Shown one piece after another: positions 9,701 to 18,181 of a stretch of DNA of 64,000 bases; the stretch's first letter is position 1; the number at the start of each line of letters is the position of its first letter. Source of the DNA: CAZZBK01 sp964387325 (GTDB lineage Bacteria; Planctomycetota; Planctomycetia; Pirellulales; PNKZ01); NCBI GenBank assembly GCA_964387325.1, contig CAYLYE010000004.1:3456-67455 (forward strand), written 5' to 3'. Position numbers and translations under genes: made by a program. The notes under the pieces are model-generated. The model ran no database searches, was not told where the DNA came from, and saw only the letters and a list, made by a program, of their open reading frames with translations.

Positions 9701-10426
9701 TCACGCGGCCCGGCGCTGTTGCGATACGGTCGAGGTGTGTGCCGTCTCGCGCTCCGCTTGTTCGTGCGACATGATCTGATGACGCGCGTACAGCAGCAAT
9801 GACATGAGCAACGCCACGTTGCCGAGCATCTCACAGCCCTCCTCGAGCATGACGCCCCGCTGATCTTTGGGCGTGATCCAGGCTAACTCGGCCAATACAG
9901 CGGTCCCGTACAACGCGGCCACGCTGAGCCATGAGACCACGGCGGCGAAGCAGGTCCGCATGCGCCACAATATTTGCAGTCCGACGACGGACAGCACGGC
10001 GAAGTAGCCCATCACCCACCAGATGGTCCCGTCGTGGATGAGTCGCTCGCCGGTGACGTGTGACATCAACTCTTTGAACGCCTCATGCACGCTCGAGCAC
10101 TCGTCGATGCTCATCACGAGCCAGCAGACCGCGCCCACGAGCCAGAGCCGTCGGGCATGTGTCTCGCGCGAATGCAGGACATACACCAGCGTGCTGGCCA
10201 GCGCGGCGAAGAGAAGCGTCATCGTGCTGAACCACACGGCCAAGCTCCCTTCGCCATCAAGATCGAACGCGGCCACGCGGCCATCGGTCGTCTGCGGAGC
10301 CAACAATGGCATAAGCGCGTACAGAGCTTCGAGGCTGGCGACGATCACGATCGCCAGCAAACCACCCAGCACGTAGCTGCGTGGCCGGCGAGGGACCAGA
10401 TCGATTAGTCGAATGTGCGGGCTCAT
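9701..10426 (-). CDS. Multi-pass membrane protein of unknown function
   Basis: The product is 241 residues with about six hydrophobic segments. No characterised family is recognised. Two polar motifs stand out in an otherwise hydrophobic protein: 'MSIDECSSVHEAF' (about 100-113) between helices, and 'MLEEGCEMLGN' (about 193-203) at the start of the last helix. The clustered Asp/Glu/His/Cys residues resemble a possible metal or quinone site in the membrane, but this is a guess. The C-terminal tail is hydrophilic and Ser/Thr/Gln-rich. It is transcribed alone, converging on the HtrA-like gene and diverging from the oxidoreductase gene. Confidence 0.7.
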   Translation of the reverse strand: MSPHIRLIDLVPRRPRSYVLGGLLAIVIVASLEALYALMPLLAPQTTDGRVAAFDLDGEGSLAVWFSTMTLLFAALASTLVYVLHSRETHARRLWLVGAVCWLVMSIDECSSVHEAFKELMSHVTGERLIHDGTIWWVMGYFAVLSVVGLQILWRMRTCFAAVVSWLSVAALYGTAVLAELAWITPKDQRGVMLEEGCEMLGNVALLMSLLLYARHQIMSHEQAERETAHTSTVSQQRRAA

Positions 10427-10505
10427 GGCGATCAGTTTGCCGTAGGCAGTTCGATTCTCAGCGGGAGCGAATCATAGCCAGATTGGGCCCACGCAGAAAG
10501 ATAGA

Positions 10506-10535
10506 TTGACGCTAGCACGCTCTCCTCAGTACGAT
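10506..10535 (+). promoter_or_regulatory. Candidate promoter of the Gfo/Idh/MocA gene
   Basis: TTGACG (10506-10511) and TACGAT (10530-10535) are separated by 18 bases. It lies in the 246-base divergent gap and would give a leader of about 130 bases before the ATG at 10673. The -10 box matches 4 of 6, so support is moderate. Confidence 0.4.
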
Positions 10536-10672
10536 CCGGCCCGGTGCTTTATTGACGACTGCGCGGCGAATGATCCAGGGCGACCAACGGAAGCCCGGTC
10601 TTCTCCGGCTTTGCGTTGCTCGCCTAGGCCCATTAGCTGCGCATACTTCAATAGCTCAGGACCCATGCCGCA

Positions 10673-11983
10673 ATGTTGCAGCGACGGACCACTCGACGCG
10701 GCTGGCTCAAAACAACGGCCGCAGTCGGCGCGTTGGGGGTGGTTGGTAGTGGCGGTTACGCGCTTACCCAGCGGCGAATTCGGCTCGGCCTGATCGGCGC
10801 TGGCGGACGGGGCACACAACTGGCGAATGTCTTACGTTGGACCCGCGCTCGACCGCTCTACGGCGATGTGGTCGCAATTTGCGACGTGCATGCGCATCGG
10901 GCTCGCCAACTTCGAGACGAGTATTGTCCACACGCCGAGGTGGTTGCTAGCTACTCGAAACTCTTGGAGCGGGACGATCTCGATGGGGTCGTCATTGCCA
11001 CGCCCGACCACTGGCACACGGCAATGTCGCTCGCCGCGCTCGATGCTGGCAAGGCGGTGTACTGCGAGAAGCCGCTGACGTTGACCGTGGCCGAAGGACA
11101 GCAGTTAGTACGCGCCGTCGAGCAGCGACCGCACGTTTTTCAGGTCGGCACCCAACAGCGGAGCGGCTGGATGTTCCAGACCGCGTGTGCGCTCGTTCGC
11201 AACGGTCGGCTCGGCACGTTGCAGCGCATCAAGGTCTCGCTCCCGAACGGGTCGTTGCCCCCGGGCAGCTTTGCCGGGCCGTTCACCAACGAGCCGTCCC
11301 CCGCCGAGCTCGATTGGAACGCATGGCTCGGTCAGGCCCCCTGGGTCGAGTTCTGCAAGCAACGGTACAATCCGTTTCGCTGGTGGTTCGAGTACAGCGG
11401 CGGCTTCATGACCGACTGGGGCGCACATCACATCGACATCGCGCAGTGGGCAATGGGGGTCGAGCACAGCGGACCCACCCGGATCGAGGCCCAGGCCGAA
11501 TTGCCTCAGATCCCCAACGGGTACAATACTCCGCAAGCGTTACAGGTGCGGCTGAGCTACGAGAACGGCGTGCAATTGGACGTCGTGCTCGACAGCAAAG
11601 TGAGCGGCATCGAGTTCATCGGCGATCGAGGAACGATCTTTGTCAATCGTCGCCGCATCACCGGCGAGCCGTTCGAGCGACTCGCGCACGATCCGCTCCC
11701 CGCGGACGACACCCGATTTGCCAACAGTGTGCGTGCTTGGGGCACGATGAATGATATTCACATGCTCGAATTTCTACACTGCATTGAGACCGGCGAACAA
11801 CCTATCTCCGACGTGAAGAGCCAGCATCGCAGTGCAACGGTGTGCCACCTGGCCAATATCGCCATGCGGCTCGGTCGCAACTTGAGTTGGGATCCGCGGC
11901 AGGAACAGTTTATCGGCGACTCAGCAGCGAACGGCATGCTCAGCCGACCCCAGCGGGAAGCGTTCCGTTTCGCAACGAGTTGA
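10673..11983 (+). CDS. Gfo/Idh/MocA-family oxidoreductase with Tat signal
   Basis: The product is 436 residues. The N-terminus contains twin arginines followed by a hydrophobic stretch ('TTRRGWLKTTAAVGALGVV'), typical of Tat-exported planctomycete oxidoreductases. The Rossmann domain starts at 'IRLGLIGAGGRGTQL', and the family EKP motif is 'YCEKPLT'. The C-terminal domain has 'WWFEYSGGFMTDWGAHHID', the usual sugar-site region with paired histidines. It is expected to be an exported NAD(P)-dependent dehydrogenase acting on a sugar or inositol derivative. Large numbers of such paralogues occur in planctomycetes, and the substrate cannot be assigned. It is monocistronic and ends at a two-hairpin terminator-like element. 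Confidence 0.9.
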   Translation: MLQRRTTRRGWLKTTAAVGALGVVGSGGYALTQRRIRLGLIGAGGRGTQLANVLRWTRARPLYGDVVAICDVHAHRARQLRDEYCPHAEVVASYSKLLERDDLDGVVIATPDHWHTAMSLAALDAGKAVYCEKPLTLTVAEGQQLVRAVEQRPHVFQVGTQQRSGWMFQTACALVRNGRLGTLQRIKVSLPNGSLPPGSFAGPFTNEPSPAELDWNAWLGQAPWVEFCKQRYNPFRWWFEYSGGFMTDWGAHHIDIAQWAMGVEHSGPTRIEAQAELPQIPNGYNTPQALQVRLSYENGVQLDVVLDSKVSGIEFIGDRGTIFVNRRRITGEPFERLAHDPLPADDTRFANSVRAWGTMNDIHMLEFLHCIETGEQPISDVKSQHRSATVCHLANIAMRLGRNLSWDPRQEQFIGDSAANGMLSRPQREAFRFATS

Positions 11984-11992
11984 GTAACTGTC

Positions 11993-12043
11993 CCAAGCCG
12001 ACGGCTCTGCCGTCGACCGACCGGCGACAAGTCGCCGGCTTGG
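11993..12043. terminator. Two-hairpin element between convergent genes
   Basis: Outer arms CCAAGCCG (11993-12000) and CGGCTTGG (12036-12043) enclose two hairpins. The first is CGACGGC-TCT-GCCGTCG (11999-12015); the second is CCGGCGAC-AA-GTCGCCGG (12021-12038). The element sits between the convergent oxidoreductase and nucleoside hydrolase genes, 9 and 10 bases from their stops, with a short A-run after it on the + strand. It is probably a bidirectional terminator or dispersed GC-rich repeat. Confidence 0.65.
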
Positions 12044-12053
12044 AAAAAGTCCC

Positions 12054-12989
12054 TTACTCAGGAATGGCCGCGAGCGAGCGCAGGATCACGTCCATCACCC
12101 CAACCGCGTCGACTTCCATCGCCACTTCCATGCGCATCCGCGGCTCGGGCACCGCACGGCGATCGAACACCGTCGCCCCCAGCGTCACGTCTCCCGACGC
12201 CTCGACGTCGCCTGGCAATGACTGCATAGTAAACAGCTCGGGGTGCAACAGCAGCGCCAGGCCAACGGCGGCGGGAAGCTGAATCGTCTCTTGACCCCAA
12301 TGTTGCCGGTAGCCACGGAACATCTGCGGTAACAGTCGCCGCAGCAATCGCCCGACGCGCGTGTGCTCGAGCGGTAATTGATCGAAGTGATCGAGGGTCA
12401 TCGACACCTGCTGGGTGACGTCGAGCGGGACGACCCGTTTGGTGGTGCGCGAGTGAAAAACGGTTTTGGCCGCGGCGGGGTCGCTATACATATTGAACTC
12501 GGCCGCCGCCGTCACATTGCCCGCCGCGCGGACCGTACCGCCGGTGATGACCAGCTCGCCAACCAATCCCACGAGCGCCGCATCGCGTAGAAAGACTTGG
12601 GCAATATTCGTCAGCGGGCCCAACGTCACGATCGTCACCTGTTCTGGCGCAGCGCGCAGCTCATCGAGCAGCACCTTCTCGCTCGAGTGACGATGATGCA
12701 GTTCGGCACAGGGGAACTCGATGCCAGCGAGTCCGTTCGAGCCATGCAGCCAGTGCATATCCGCGACCGGGGTGCGGACCGGTTCGATCGCGGCGCCCAC
12801 GCGCGGCCAGCGAGGCGGATCCAGTTGCTCGATCAGCGCCTGAACGTTTTTCGTCGCCTGCTCGGCCCCGACCGTCCCGGCCACGGCCGTCACGGCGACC
12901 ACTTCTAAATCGGGATGGAACAGAGCCATTGCCAGCGCAACGGCGTCATCGATCCCGGGATCTACATCCAAAATCACCTTGCGAGCCAT
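12054..12989 (-). CDS. Inosine/uridine-preferring nucleoside hydrolase
   Basis: The product is 311 residues from the ATG at 12989; the longer upstream frame lacks family sequence. The N-terminal 'ILDVDPGIDDAVAL' is the calcium-binding signature of IU-nucleoside hydrolases. 'TLGPLTNIAQ', 'GELVITGGTV' and 'AAEFNMYSDPAAA' are further family blocks contributing to the Ca and ribose sites. It hydrolyses the N-glycosidic bond of nucleosides to ribose and free base, a cytoplasmic salvage step. No signal peptide is seen. Its upstream gap of 250 bases is shared with the divergent HD hydrolase, another nucleotide-related enzyme. Confidence 0.92.
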   Translation of the reverse strand: MARKVILDVDPGIDDAVALAMALFHPDLEVVAVTAVAGTVGAEQATKNVQALIEQLDPPRWPRVGAAIEPVRTPVADMHWLHGSNGLAGIEFPCAELHHRHSSEKVLLDELRAAPEQVTIVTLGPLTNIAQVFLRDAALVGLVGELVITGGTVRAAGNVTAAAEFNMYSDPAAAKTVFHSRTTKRVVPLDVTQQVSMTLDHFDQLPLEHTRVGRLLRRLLPQMFRGYRQHWGQETIQLPAAVGLALLLHPELFTMQSLPGDVEASGDVTLGATVFDRRAVPEPRMRMEVAMEVDAVGVMDVILRSLAAIPE

Positions 12990-13239
12990 GACGAACCATC
13001 CTTGACCAGAGTCACTCGGGCGGCGAACGCCTATCGTTGGATTGTAGAGCCAGTCGCGGGACCGAAACAAGCGGGATACCTGGCTTCCCGATGAACGGCA
13101 TGGCCCGCCCCTGCGCTCGAATCGGCTCAAGAACCCCGGTTCTGATCCGATGCCATCGAGGGCAATTGCCCGATCAGGCTGGGCAGGGTCTAATGCGAGC
13201 CGCGGGTCACGGTATCGGTTCTGAGGCGCACGAGCGATC

Positions 13240-14571
13240 ATGTCTGCATTGCGAGAAATCCCGGAAGTCGCAGCGCTAACAGCGCCGCGCGGGGTGATTC
13301 GCATTCCGCCCGAGACCGACGTGCCGCTGACATCGCGCGTGCGGCAACTCGTCGACACCCCCGAGTTCCGCCGACTGGCGCATGTCAGCCAGTTGGGACT
13401 CGTCTCGCTCGTGTACCCGGCCGCGAATCATTCACGTTTCGAGCACTCGCTGGGTGTTTACCGGCTGGCGCTGATGTTCCTGAATCAGCTCTCTTACGAC
13501 GAACGTTTTACGCAGACGATTCGCGTGGCCGACGCCGAGCTGTTTCTCGTCGCGGCCTTGCTGCACGACCTGGGACACTGGCCGTTTTGTCATCCGATCG
13601 AGGATCTGCACCTTGCCAGCGTGCCGTCACACGAGCTGTTTGCGAACTCATTTCTACTCGAAGGAGAAATTGCCGACGCCTTGCGTGGCGACTGGGGCAT
13701 TAACCCGCGCGACGTCGTGGCCCTGCTGAGCGAGAAGCCTCGCACGCCTCGAGCCAAAATCCTCGCCAGCTTGCTCTCCGGGCCGATCGACATCGATAAA
13801 ATGGATTATCTGGCGCGCGACAGCTTGCATGCCGGCGTCCCGTACGGTCGCAATTTCGACCAGAGTCGGCTGCTCAGTAGTCTGTGCCTGAACCAGGCTG
13901 GCGACGCCCTGGCGATCACCGACAAGGGGAAGACCGCCGCCGAGATGATGGTCTTTGCCCGCTATGTCATGTTCAGCGAGGTGTACTGGCACCATACGGT
14001 CCGCGCCGCGACGGCCATGCTGCAACGGGCCTTTTACCTGCTTCACGAGTTGGTCGATCCCGATACCTTGTTCCGCCTGCACGACCAGCAGTTGGTCGAC
14101 GAGTTGCGACACGTGGCCGATCGTTCGCCTGCCCGCGACTTGCTCGATGGCCTGTTCGGCTCGACGCGGCGGCTCTACAAGCGGGTCGCACAATACAGCA
14201 TTTTCGAAGAGCGACCGCTGTACGATCGACTGGCGCGGCGACCGTATCCGTGGCTGGTCGCGTGTTGCGAGCGGCTCGCCCAACGGCTGAGTGCGTCGTT
14301 GGGTCGGATCGTTGCGCCGCACGAATTATTGCTCGACGCACCGCCGATCGAGCGTGAAGTTGAATTCAACGTCGAGGTTTATTTCAGCAAGACGGGCCAA
14401 TATCGGCCACTGGTCGATGTCTCGCCTGTGGTGCGAACACTGGCCCAAGAACAATTCGACGATTACGTCAAGCGGGTGCGGTTGTTCGCGTCTCCAGCGC
14501 TGGCCGAGATGTTGCGGCAGCGACCCGACGTCAGCGAGCTGTTGGCCATCGCCATCGACCAGACCGGCTGA
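13240..14571 (+). CDS. HD-superfamily phosphohydrolase (dNTPase-like, COG1078 type)
   Basis: The product is 443 residues. The HD metal site is formed by 'NHSRFEHSLGVY' and 'AALLHDLGHWPF' (about 62-122), with the later Asp in 'GPIDIDKMDYLARDS'. The order and spacing fit the COG1078 group related to dGTPases and SAMHD1, which hydrolyse nucleotides. The C-terminal 200 residues are helical and less conserved. It is predicted to be soluble and cytoplasmic. The reading starts at ATG 13240, close to the expected N-terminus ('IRIPPETDVPLTSRVRQL'). It could act on dNTPs or another phosphoester; the substrate is not inferable. Confidence 0.88.
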   Translation: MSALREIPEVAALTAPRGVIRIPPETDVPLTSRVRQLVDTPEFRRLAHVSQLGLVSLVYPAANHSRFEHSLGVYRLALMFLNQLSYDERFTQTIRVADAELFLVAALLHDLGHWPFCHPIEDLHLASVPSHELFANSFLLEGEIADALRGDWGINPRDVVALLSEKPRTPRAKILASLLSGPIDIDKMDYLARDSLHAGVPYGRNFDQSRLLSSLCLNQAGDALAITDKGKTAAEMMVFARYVMFSEVYWHHTVRAATAMLQRAFYLLHELVDPDTLFRLHDQQLVDELRHVADRSPARDLLDGLFGSTRRLYKRVAQYSIFEERPLYDRLARRPYPWLVACCERLAQRLSASLGRIVAPHELLLDAPPIEREVEFNVEVYFSKTGQYRPLVDVSPVVRTLAQEQFDDYVKRVRLFASPALAEMLRQRPDVSELLAIAIDQTG

Positions 14572-14685
14572 GTCCCCGACGGGAGCCTGATCTTTTTGCT
14601 TTATTCGGGCCTGTCGGGACGTTAAATTAGCGATCCCCGACGGATTCGGTTTCTCCAGTCAGTTCATCGCGAGAGAATGGTCACC

Positions 14686-16257
14686 ATGAGCAGAGTTCGA
14701 TTGTTTTCGGCCCGCGCTGTGATTGCAGCCGTGTTGCTGGTCGGCGGCACACTCGCCCAGGCCGACGTCAAGGTATCGCAACTTTTCACGCCGCACATGG
14801 TCTTGCAGCGCGAGATGGCGAACCCCGTCTGGGGCACCGCCGCGCCGGGCGAACAGGTGACCGTCTCGATCGCCGATCAGAAGCACTCAGCCACCGCCGG
14901 CGCCGACGGCAAGTGGCGCGTCAAGTTGAGCCCGCTCCAAGTGGGCGGCCCGCTCACGCTGACGATCAAGGGTAACAACACCATCACGATCGACGACGTA
15001 CTGGTGGGCGAGGTGTGGGTCTGCGCCGGACAGTCGAACATGCAGTGGTCGGTCAAGCAGGCAAATGACCCTGACCTGGAAATCGCGACGGCGAATTACC
15101 CCAAGATCCGCCTCATCACGGTGCCACAGGTCGGCACCCAAGAGCCGCAAGACAATTTCAAAGGCGAGTGGTCCGTCTGCTCTCCAGAGACCGTCGGAGA
15201 ATTCTCGGCCGTCGGATTTTTCTTCGGCCGACAACTCAATCAGATGTTGAATGTGCCCATCGGTTTGATCGACAACTCGTGGGGGGGCTCGGCCTGCGAA
15301 GCGTGGGTCAATCGCAGCGTACTCGCGGCCGACAAGCAGTATGCTCCACTGCTGGCTCGCTGGGCTGACACGGAAAAAACCTTCGATCTGGACAAGGCCA
15401 AGGCGGCATTTGAGCAGCAATTGGCCGACTGGAAGGCCAAGGCAGCCGAGGCGAAGCAGGCCGGCAAGCCGGCGCCGCTACCGCCACGCGGACCGAACAA
15501 CCCGCTCGCAGGCAACGCTCGCCCGGGCAACCTGTACAACGGCGTACTTAAGCCGGTGTTGGGCTTCGGTATCCGCGGCGCGATTTGGTATCAGGGGGAG
15601 AGCAATGCCGGTCGAGCCTATCAGTATCGCCATTTGTTCCCGCTGATGATCCAATCATGGCGCGATGAGTGGGCGCAAGGTGACTTCCCGTTCTACTGGG
15701 TCCAACTGGCCGACTACCTCGCCGAGAAAGAAAAGCCCGAGGACAGCTCGTGGGCCGAACTGCGTGAAGCTCAGACGATGACCTTGTCGAAACTCAAGAA
15801 CACGGGCGAAGCGGTGATCATCGATCTGGGCGAGGCGAACGACATCCATCCGCGCAACAAGCAGGATGTCGCCAAGCGCTTGGTGCGTTGGGCCCTGGCC
15901 AAGGATTACGGCGTGCAGGTGCCGTATCAGAGCCCGACCTATAAGTCGAGCGCGGTCAAGGACGGCAAGATCATTCTGTCCTTCGATCATGTCGGCAGCG
16001 GACTCAAGACGCACGATTACGGCAGCGTCCGCGGCTTTGCGATTGCCGGCGAAGACAAAGCCTTTGTCTGGGCCACGGCCACCATCCTGCCCAACAATCA
16101 GATCGAAGTCTCGAGTCCCGCGGTCAAGCAGCCCGTGGCCATCCGATACGGTTGGGCTGACAACCCCGTGTGCAATGTGCGTAGCCGCGATGGCCTGCCG
16201 CTGACACCGTTTCGGACCGACGATTGGCCGGGCATCACGGCCGACAAAGTGCAGTAA
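14686..16257 (+). CDS. Secreted sialate O-acetylesterase (SASA domain)
   Basis: The product is 523 residues from ATG 14686, chosen over ATG 14677 because GAGAGA (14671-14676) is correctly spaced only for the later codon. A signal peptide ends near 'GGTLAQA'. An N-terminal Ig-like domain ('FTPHMVLQREMANPVWGTA') precedes the SGNH-type esterase domain with 'VCAGQSNMQWSV' (nucleophile Ser), 'IDNSWGGSACEAW' and 'WYQGESNA'. The catalytic His is probably in 'NDIHPRNKQ'. It would remove O-acetyl groups from sialic acids or other acetylated glycans outside the cytoplasm. It begins an apparent unit with the NIPSNAP and DUF1080 genes that follow at 41 and 12 bases. Confidence 0.92.
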   Translation: MSRVRLFSARAVIAAVLLVGGTLAQADVKVSQLFTPHMVLQREMANPVWGTAAPGEQVTVSIADQKHSATAGADGKWRVKLSPLQVGGPLTLTIKGNNTITIDDVLVGEVWVCAGQSNMQWSVKQANDPDLEIATANYPKIRLITVPQVGTQEPQDNFKGEWSVCSPETVGEFSAVGFFFGRQLNQMLNVPIGLIDNSWGGSACEAWVNRSVLAADKQYAPLLARWADTEKTFDLDKAKAAFEQQLADWKAKAAEAKQAGKPAPLPPRGPNNPLAGNARPGNLYNGVLKPVLGFGIRGAIWYQGESNAGRAYQYRHLFPLMIQSWRDEWAQGDFPFYWVQLADYLAEKEKPEDSSWAELREAQTMTLSKLKNTGEAVIIDLGEANDIHPRNKQDVAKRLVRWALAKDYGVQVPYQSPTYKSSAVKDGKIILSFDHVGSGLKTHDYGSVRGFAIAGEDKAFVWATATILPNNQIEVSSPAVKQPVAIRYGWADNPVCNVRSRDGLPLTPFRTDDWPGITADKVQ

Positions 16258-16298
16258 CTCGAATCGCTATTTCAACGACTCAAGCCAAGGATCATACC

Positions 16299-17063
16299 AT
16301 GATGAAAATCGGTCAAATACTCACGGGACTACTCATGTTTGCCGCCAACATAGCTGATGCCGCCGACGCGCCGGCTCGGGTCTTTGAGATGCGCGTTTAC
16401 TATGCGGCCCCCGGCAAGCTCGACGAGTTGAACGCGCGGTTTCGCGATCACACACTCAAGCTGTTCGAGAAGCACGGCATTACGAACATCGCTTATTTCA
16501 CACCGATCGAGAACCCCGAGAGTCAGTTGATCTACTGGCTTTCGTATCCGAGCCGCGAGGCGCGTGCCGCGTCGTGGAAGGCGTTCATGGCCGACCCCGA
16601 TTGGCAGGCGGCGTACAAAAAGTCGGAAGTGAATGGCAAGCTGGTCGCGAAAGTTGAATCGCGATTCATGACCATGACCGATTACTCGAAAGATCCCAAG
16701 CCGGGCAGCGACGGCGAGCGGATCTTCGAGCTGCGCACTTACACGACCACTCCGGGCAACCTGGAGGGGCTCAATGCCCGGTTCCGCAATCACACCTGCA
16801 AGCTGTTCGAGAAGCACGGCATGACGAACCTCGTCTACTGGACACTGATGAGCGATCAGCCGGGGGCCGACAACACGCTCGTCTACCTGCTCGCCCATAA
16901 GAGCGTCGATGCCGCCAAAGCGTCGTTCGGCGCATTCCGCCAAGATCCCGACTGGCTCAAAGCTCGCGAGGCAAGCGAGCAGAAGGCCGGAGGCTCGCTG
17001 ACCGTCAAAGACGGGGTCAAGTCGCAGTTCCTCAAGGCGGTCGATTACTCACCCATCAAGTAG
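16299..17063 (+). CDS. Secreted protein with two NIPSNAP domains
   Basis: The product is 254 residues from ATG 16299 with an AAGG ribosome-binding site. A signal peptide ends near 'NIADAADA'. Two homologous NIPSNAP/ferredoxin-like units follow, starting at 'FEMRVYYAAPGKLDELNARF' and 'FELRTYTTTPGNLEGLNARF'; both contain the matching 'LFEKHGITN'/'LFEKHGMTN' segment. The duplication is clear by eye. NIPSNAP domains are dimeric alpha/beta barrels without a settled enzymatic role in bacteria. The position between two secreted carbohydrate-related genes suggests an extracytoplasmic role. Confidence 0.9.
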   Translation: MMKIGQILTGLLMFAANIADAADAPARVFEMRVYYAAPGKLDELNARFRDHTLKLFEKHGITNIAYFTPIENPESQLIYWLSYPSREARAASWKAFMADPDWQAAYKKSEVNGKLVAKVESRFMTMTDYSKDPKPGSDGERIFELRTYTTTPGNLEGLNARFRNHTCKLFEKHGMTNLVYWTLMSDQPGADNTLVYLLAHKSVDAAKASFGAFRQDPDWLKAREASEQKAGGSLTVKDGVKSQFLKAVDYSPIK

Positions 17064-17075
17064 TGTGATCTGTTT

Positions 17076-17777
17076 ATGTCGTATTGGATTTTGACGATCC
17101 GTGCCTGGCGAGCAGCGCAGGTCTTTCTTGCGCTGCTCGTCATGGGTCCCCTCGTGTCTTCGGTCGCGGCCGACGAGACGTTTGTCGAATTGTTCGCCGC
17201 TGGCTCGCTGAGCGGCTGGGTTGAAGAGCAGCACGAGTTTTTCAAGGCCAAGCATCCCCATGCCAACACATGGTCGGTTAAGGACGGTGTCGTGCATTGC
17301 GATGGCTCGCTCGGCAACTGCGGTTTCTTGCGCTATGATCGCAAGCTGTGCGACTTTGTCCTACGGCTCGAATTTCGCATGGCCGGAAAATGCAACAGCG
17401 GCGTCGGCATTCGCGCCGCGGTACCGTACACAACGCTCAAGCCGAACACGCTGCCGTCGAACGTCGGGCTCGAGTTCCAAATCGCCGACGATCCCCAAGA
17501 GCCGATCAGTAAACAATCGAGCGGCGCTTTTTACGGCAGACACCCACCGCTGAATCGCGCCATTCTTCCCGGGGGCGAATGGAACGAGCTCGAGCTCGAA
17601 TGCCGCGGGTCGAAAATTCGCGCGACGCTCAACGGTCACTTGGTGCAAGACGTCGATACGAGTGCGGTCGAGGCACTCCGCGATCGGCCGCCGTGTGGGT
17701 ACCTGTCGTTGCAAAATCACGGCCACGACATCGACTTTCGCCGCGTGCGATTGAAGGTGATCGAGTCACGCTATTGA
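17076..17777 (+). CDS. Secreted DUF1080 (3-keto-disaccharide hydrolase-like) protein
   Basis: The product is 233 residues with a signal peptide ending near 'VSSVAA'. A single DUF1080 beta-sandwich follows: 'FVELFAAGSLSGW', 'WSVKDGVVHCDG', 'DFVLRLEFRMAGKCNSGVG' and the closing 'GYLSLQNHGHDIDFRRV'. DUF1080 proteins resemble LamG/concanavalin folds, and some act on 3-keto-glycosides. It is likely exported and carbohydrate-related. It starts 12 bases after the NIPSNAP gene, consistent with one transcript. Its TGA stop lies inside the left end of a dispersed repeat (17772-17874). Confidence 0.88.
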   Translation: MSYWILTIRAWRAAQVFLALLVMGPLVSSVAADETFVELFAAGSLSGWVEEQHEFFKAKHPHANTWSVKDGVVHCDGSLGNCGFLRYDRKLCDFVLRLEFRMAGKCNSGVGIRAAVPYTTLKPNTLPSNVGLEFQIADDPQEPISKQSSGAFYGRHPPLNRAILPGGEWNELELECRGSKIRATLNGHLVQDVDTSAVEALRDRPPCGYLSLQNHGHDIDFRRVRLKVIESRY

Positions 17778-17874
17778 TCCTCAGCTAAATTGCTAAACTA
17801 GGCCGAGTAACGCGAGGCCGGTATTTCCGGACTCCCGCTGGTCGTCCTGTAAAGTTCATGATCTGAACCTCAAT
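17772..17874. repeat. Dispersed inverted-end element, copy 1 (103 bp)
   Basis: The left end is TATTGATCCTCAG and the right end is CTGAACCTCAAT, roughly complementary. The core has TAGGCCGAG, AACGCGAGG, a CCGG-5 nt-CCGG palindrome, and CTGGTCGTCCTGT. The same ends and a closely similar core recur at 62436-62559. The element completely fills the gap between convergent genes: the left ATTGA supplies the TGA stop of the DUF1080 gene, and the right TCAAT supplies the TGA stop of the DUF971 gene on the other strand. Confidence 0.8.
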
Positions 17875-18181
17875 CGCTGAGCGAACGAATGAATTCGAGC
17901 GTGAAAATGCCCGTGTCGTGACCATCGCTGAATTCGAGCGAGTAGGCGTAATTACCCATCGGTTTCATCCCCAGTAGCCGTAGGGGTTGCGCCTCGGCCG
18001 CGCTCAACACGGGAAGCATATTCATCGCCGGCGGAGGTTGCGAGCGTTTTTCTCGACAGGTGGCGCAGGGACACTCTTTACGTAGTCGATCGACGCGAAT
18101 CGACTGCTCGACGCCGTCGCTCCAAGTGATTTGCAGCTCTTGATTGGCATTCAAGGCGAGCTTGGTGGGTTGCGCGTTCAT
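17870..18181 (-). CDS. DUF971 domain protein
   Basis: The product is 103 residues. 'LQITWSDGVEQSIRVDRLRK' followed by 'CPCATCREK' is the DUF971 signature, a zinc-ribbon-like fold also found at the N-terminus of gamma-butyrobetaine hydroxylase. The C-terminal 'GNYAYSLEFSDGHDTGIF' matches the family's second block. Stand-alone DUF971 proteins often occur near Fe-S cluster carriers, but here it is coupled to a purine nucleoside phosphorylase: the ATGA overlap at 18178-18181 means its start overlaps the stop of the upstream gene. The function is unknown. Its stop codon lies within the adjacent repeat. Confidence 0.88.
   Translation of the reverse strand: MNAQPTKLALNANQELQITWSDGVEQSIRVDRLRKECPCATCREKRSQPPPAMNMLPVLSAAEAQPLRLLGMKPMGNYAYSLEFSDGHDTGIFTLEFIRSLSD

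Noticed and set aside
13059..13358. N-terminal extension of the nucleoside hydrolase frame
   Set aside because: It overlaps the divergent HD gene start and has no family similarity; the ATG at 12989 directly precedes the metal-binding signature.
14575..14618. Intrinsic terminator after the HD hydrolase gene
   Set aside because: CCCGAC/GTCGGG pairing exists, but the stem is interrupted and the T-run lies in the loop, so it does not have terminator form.
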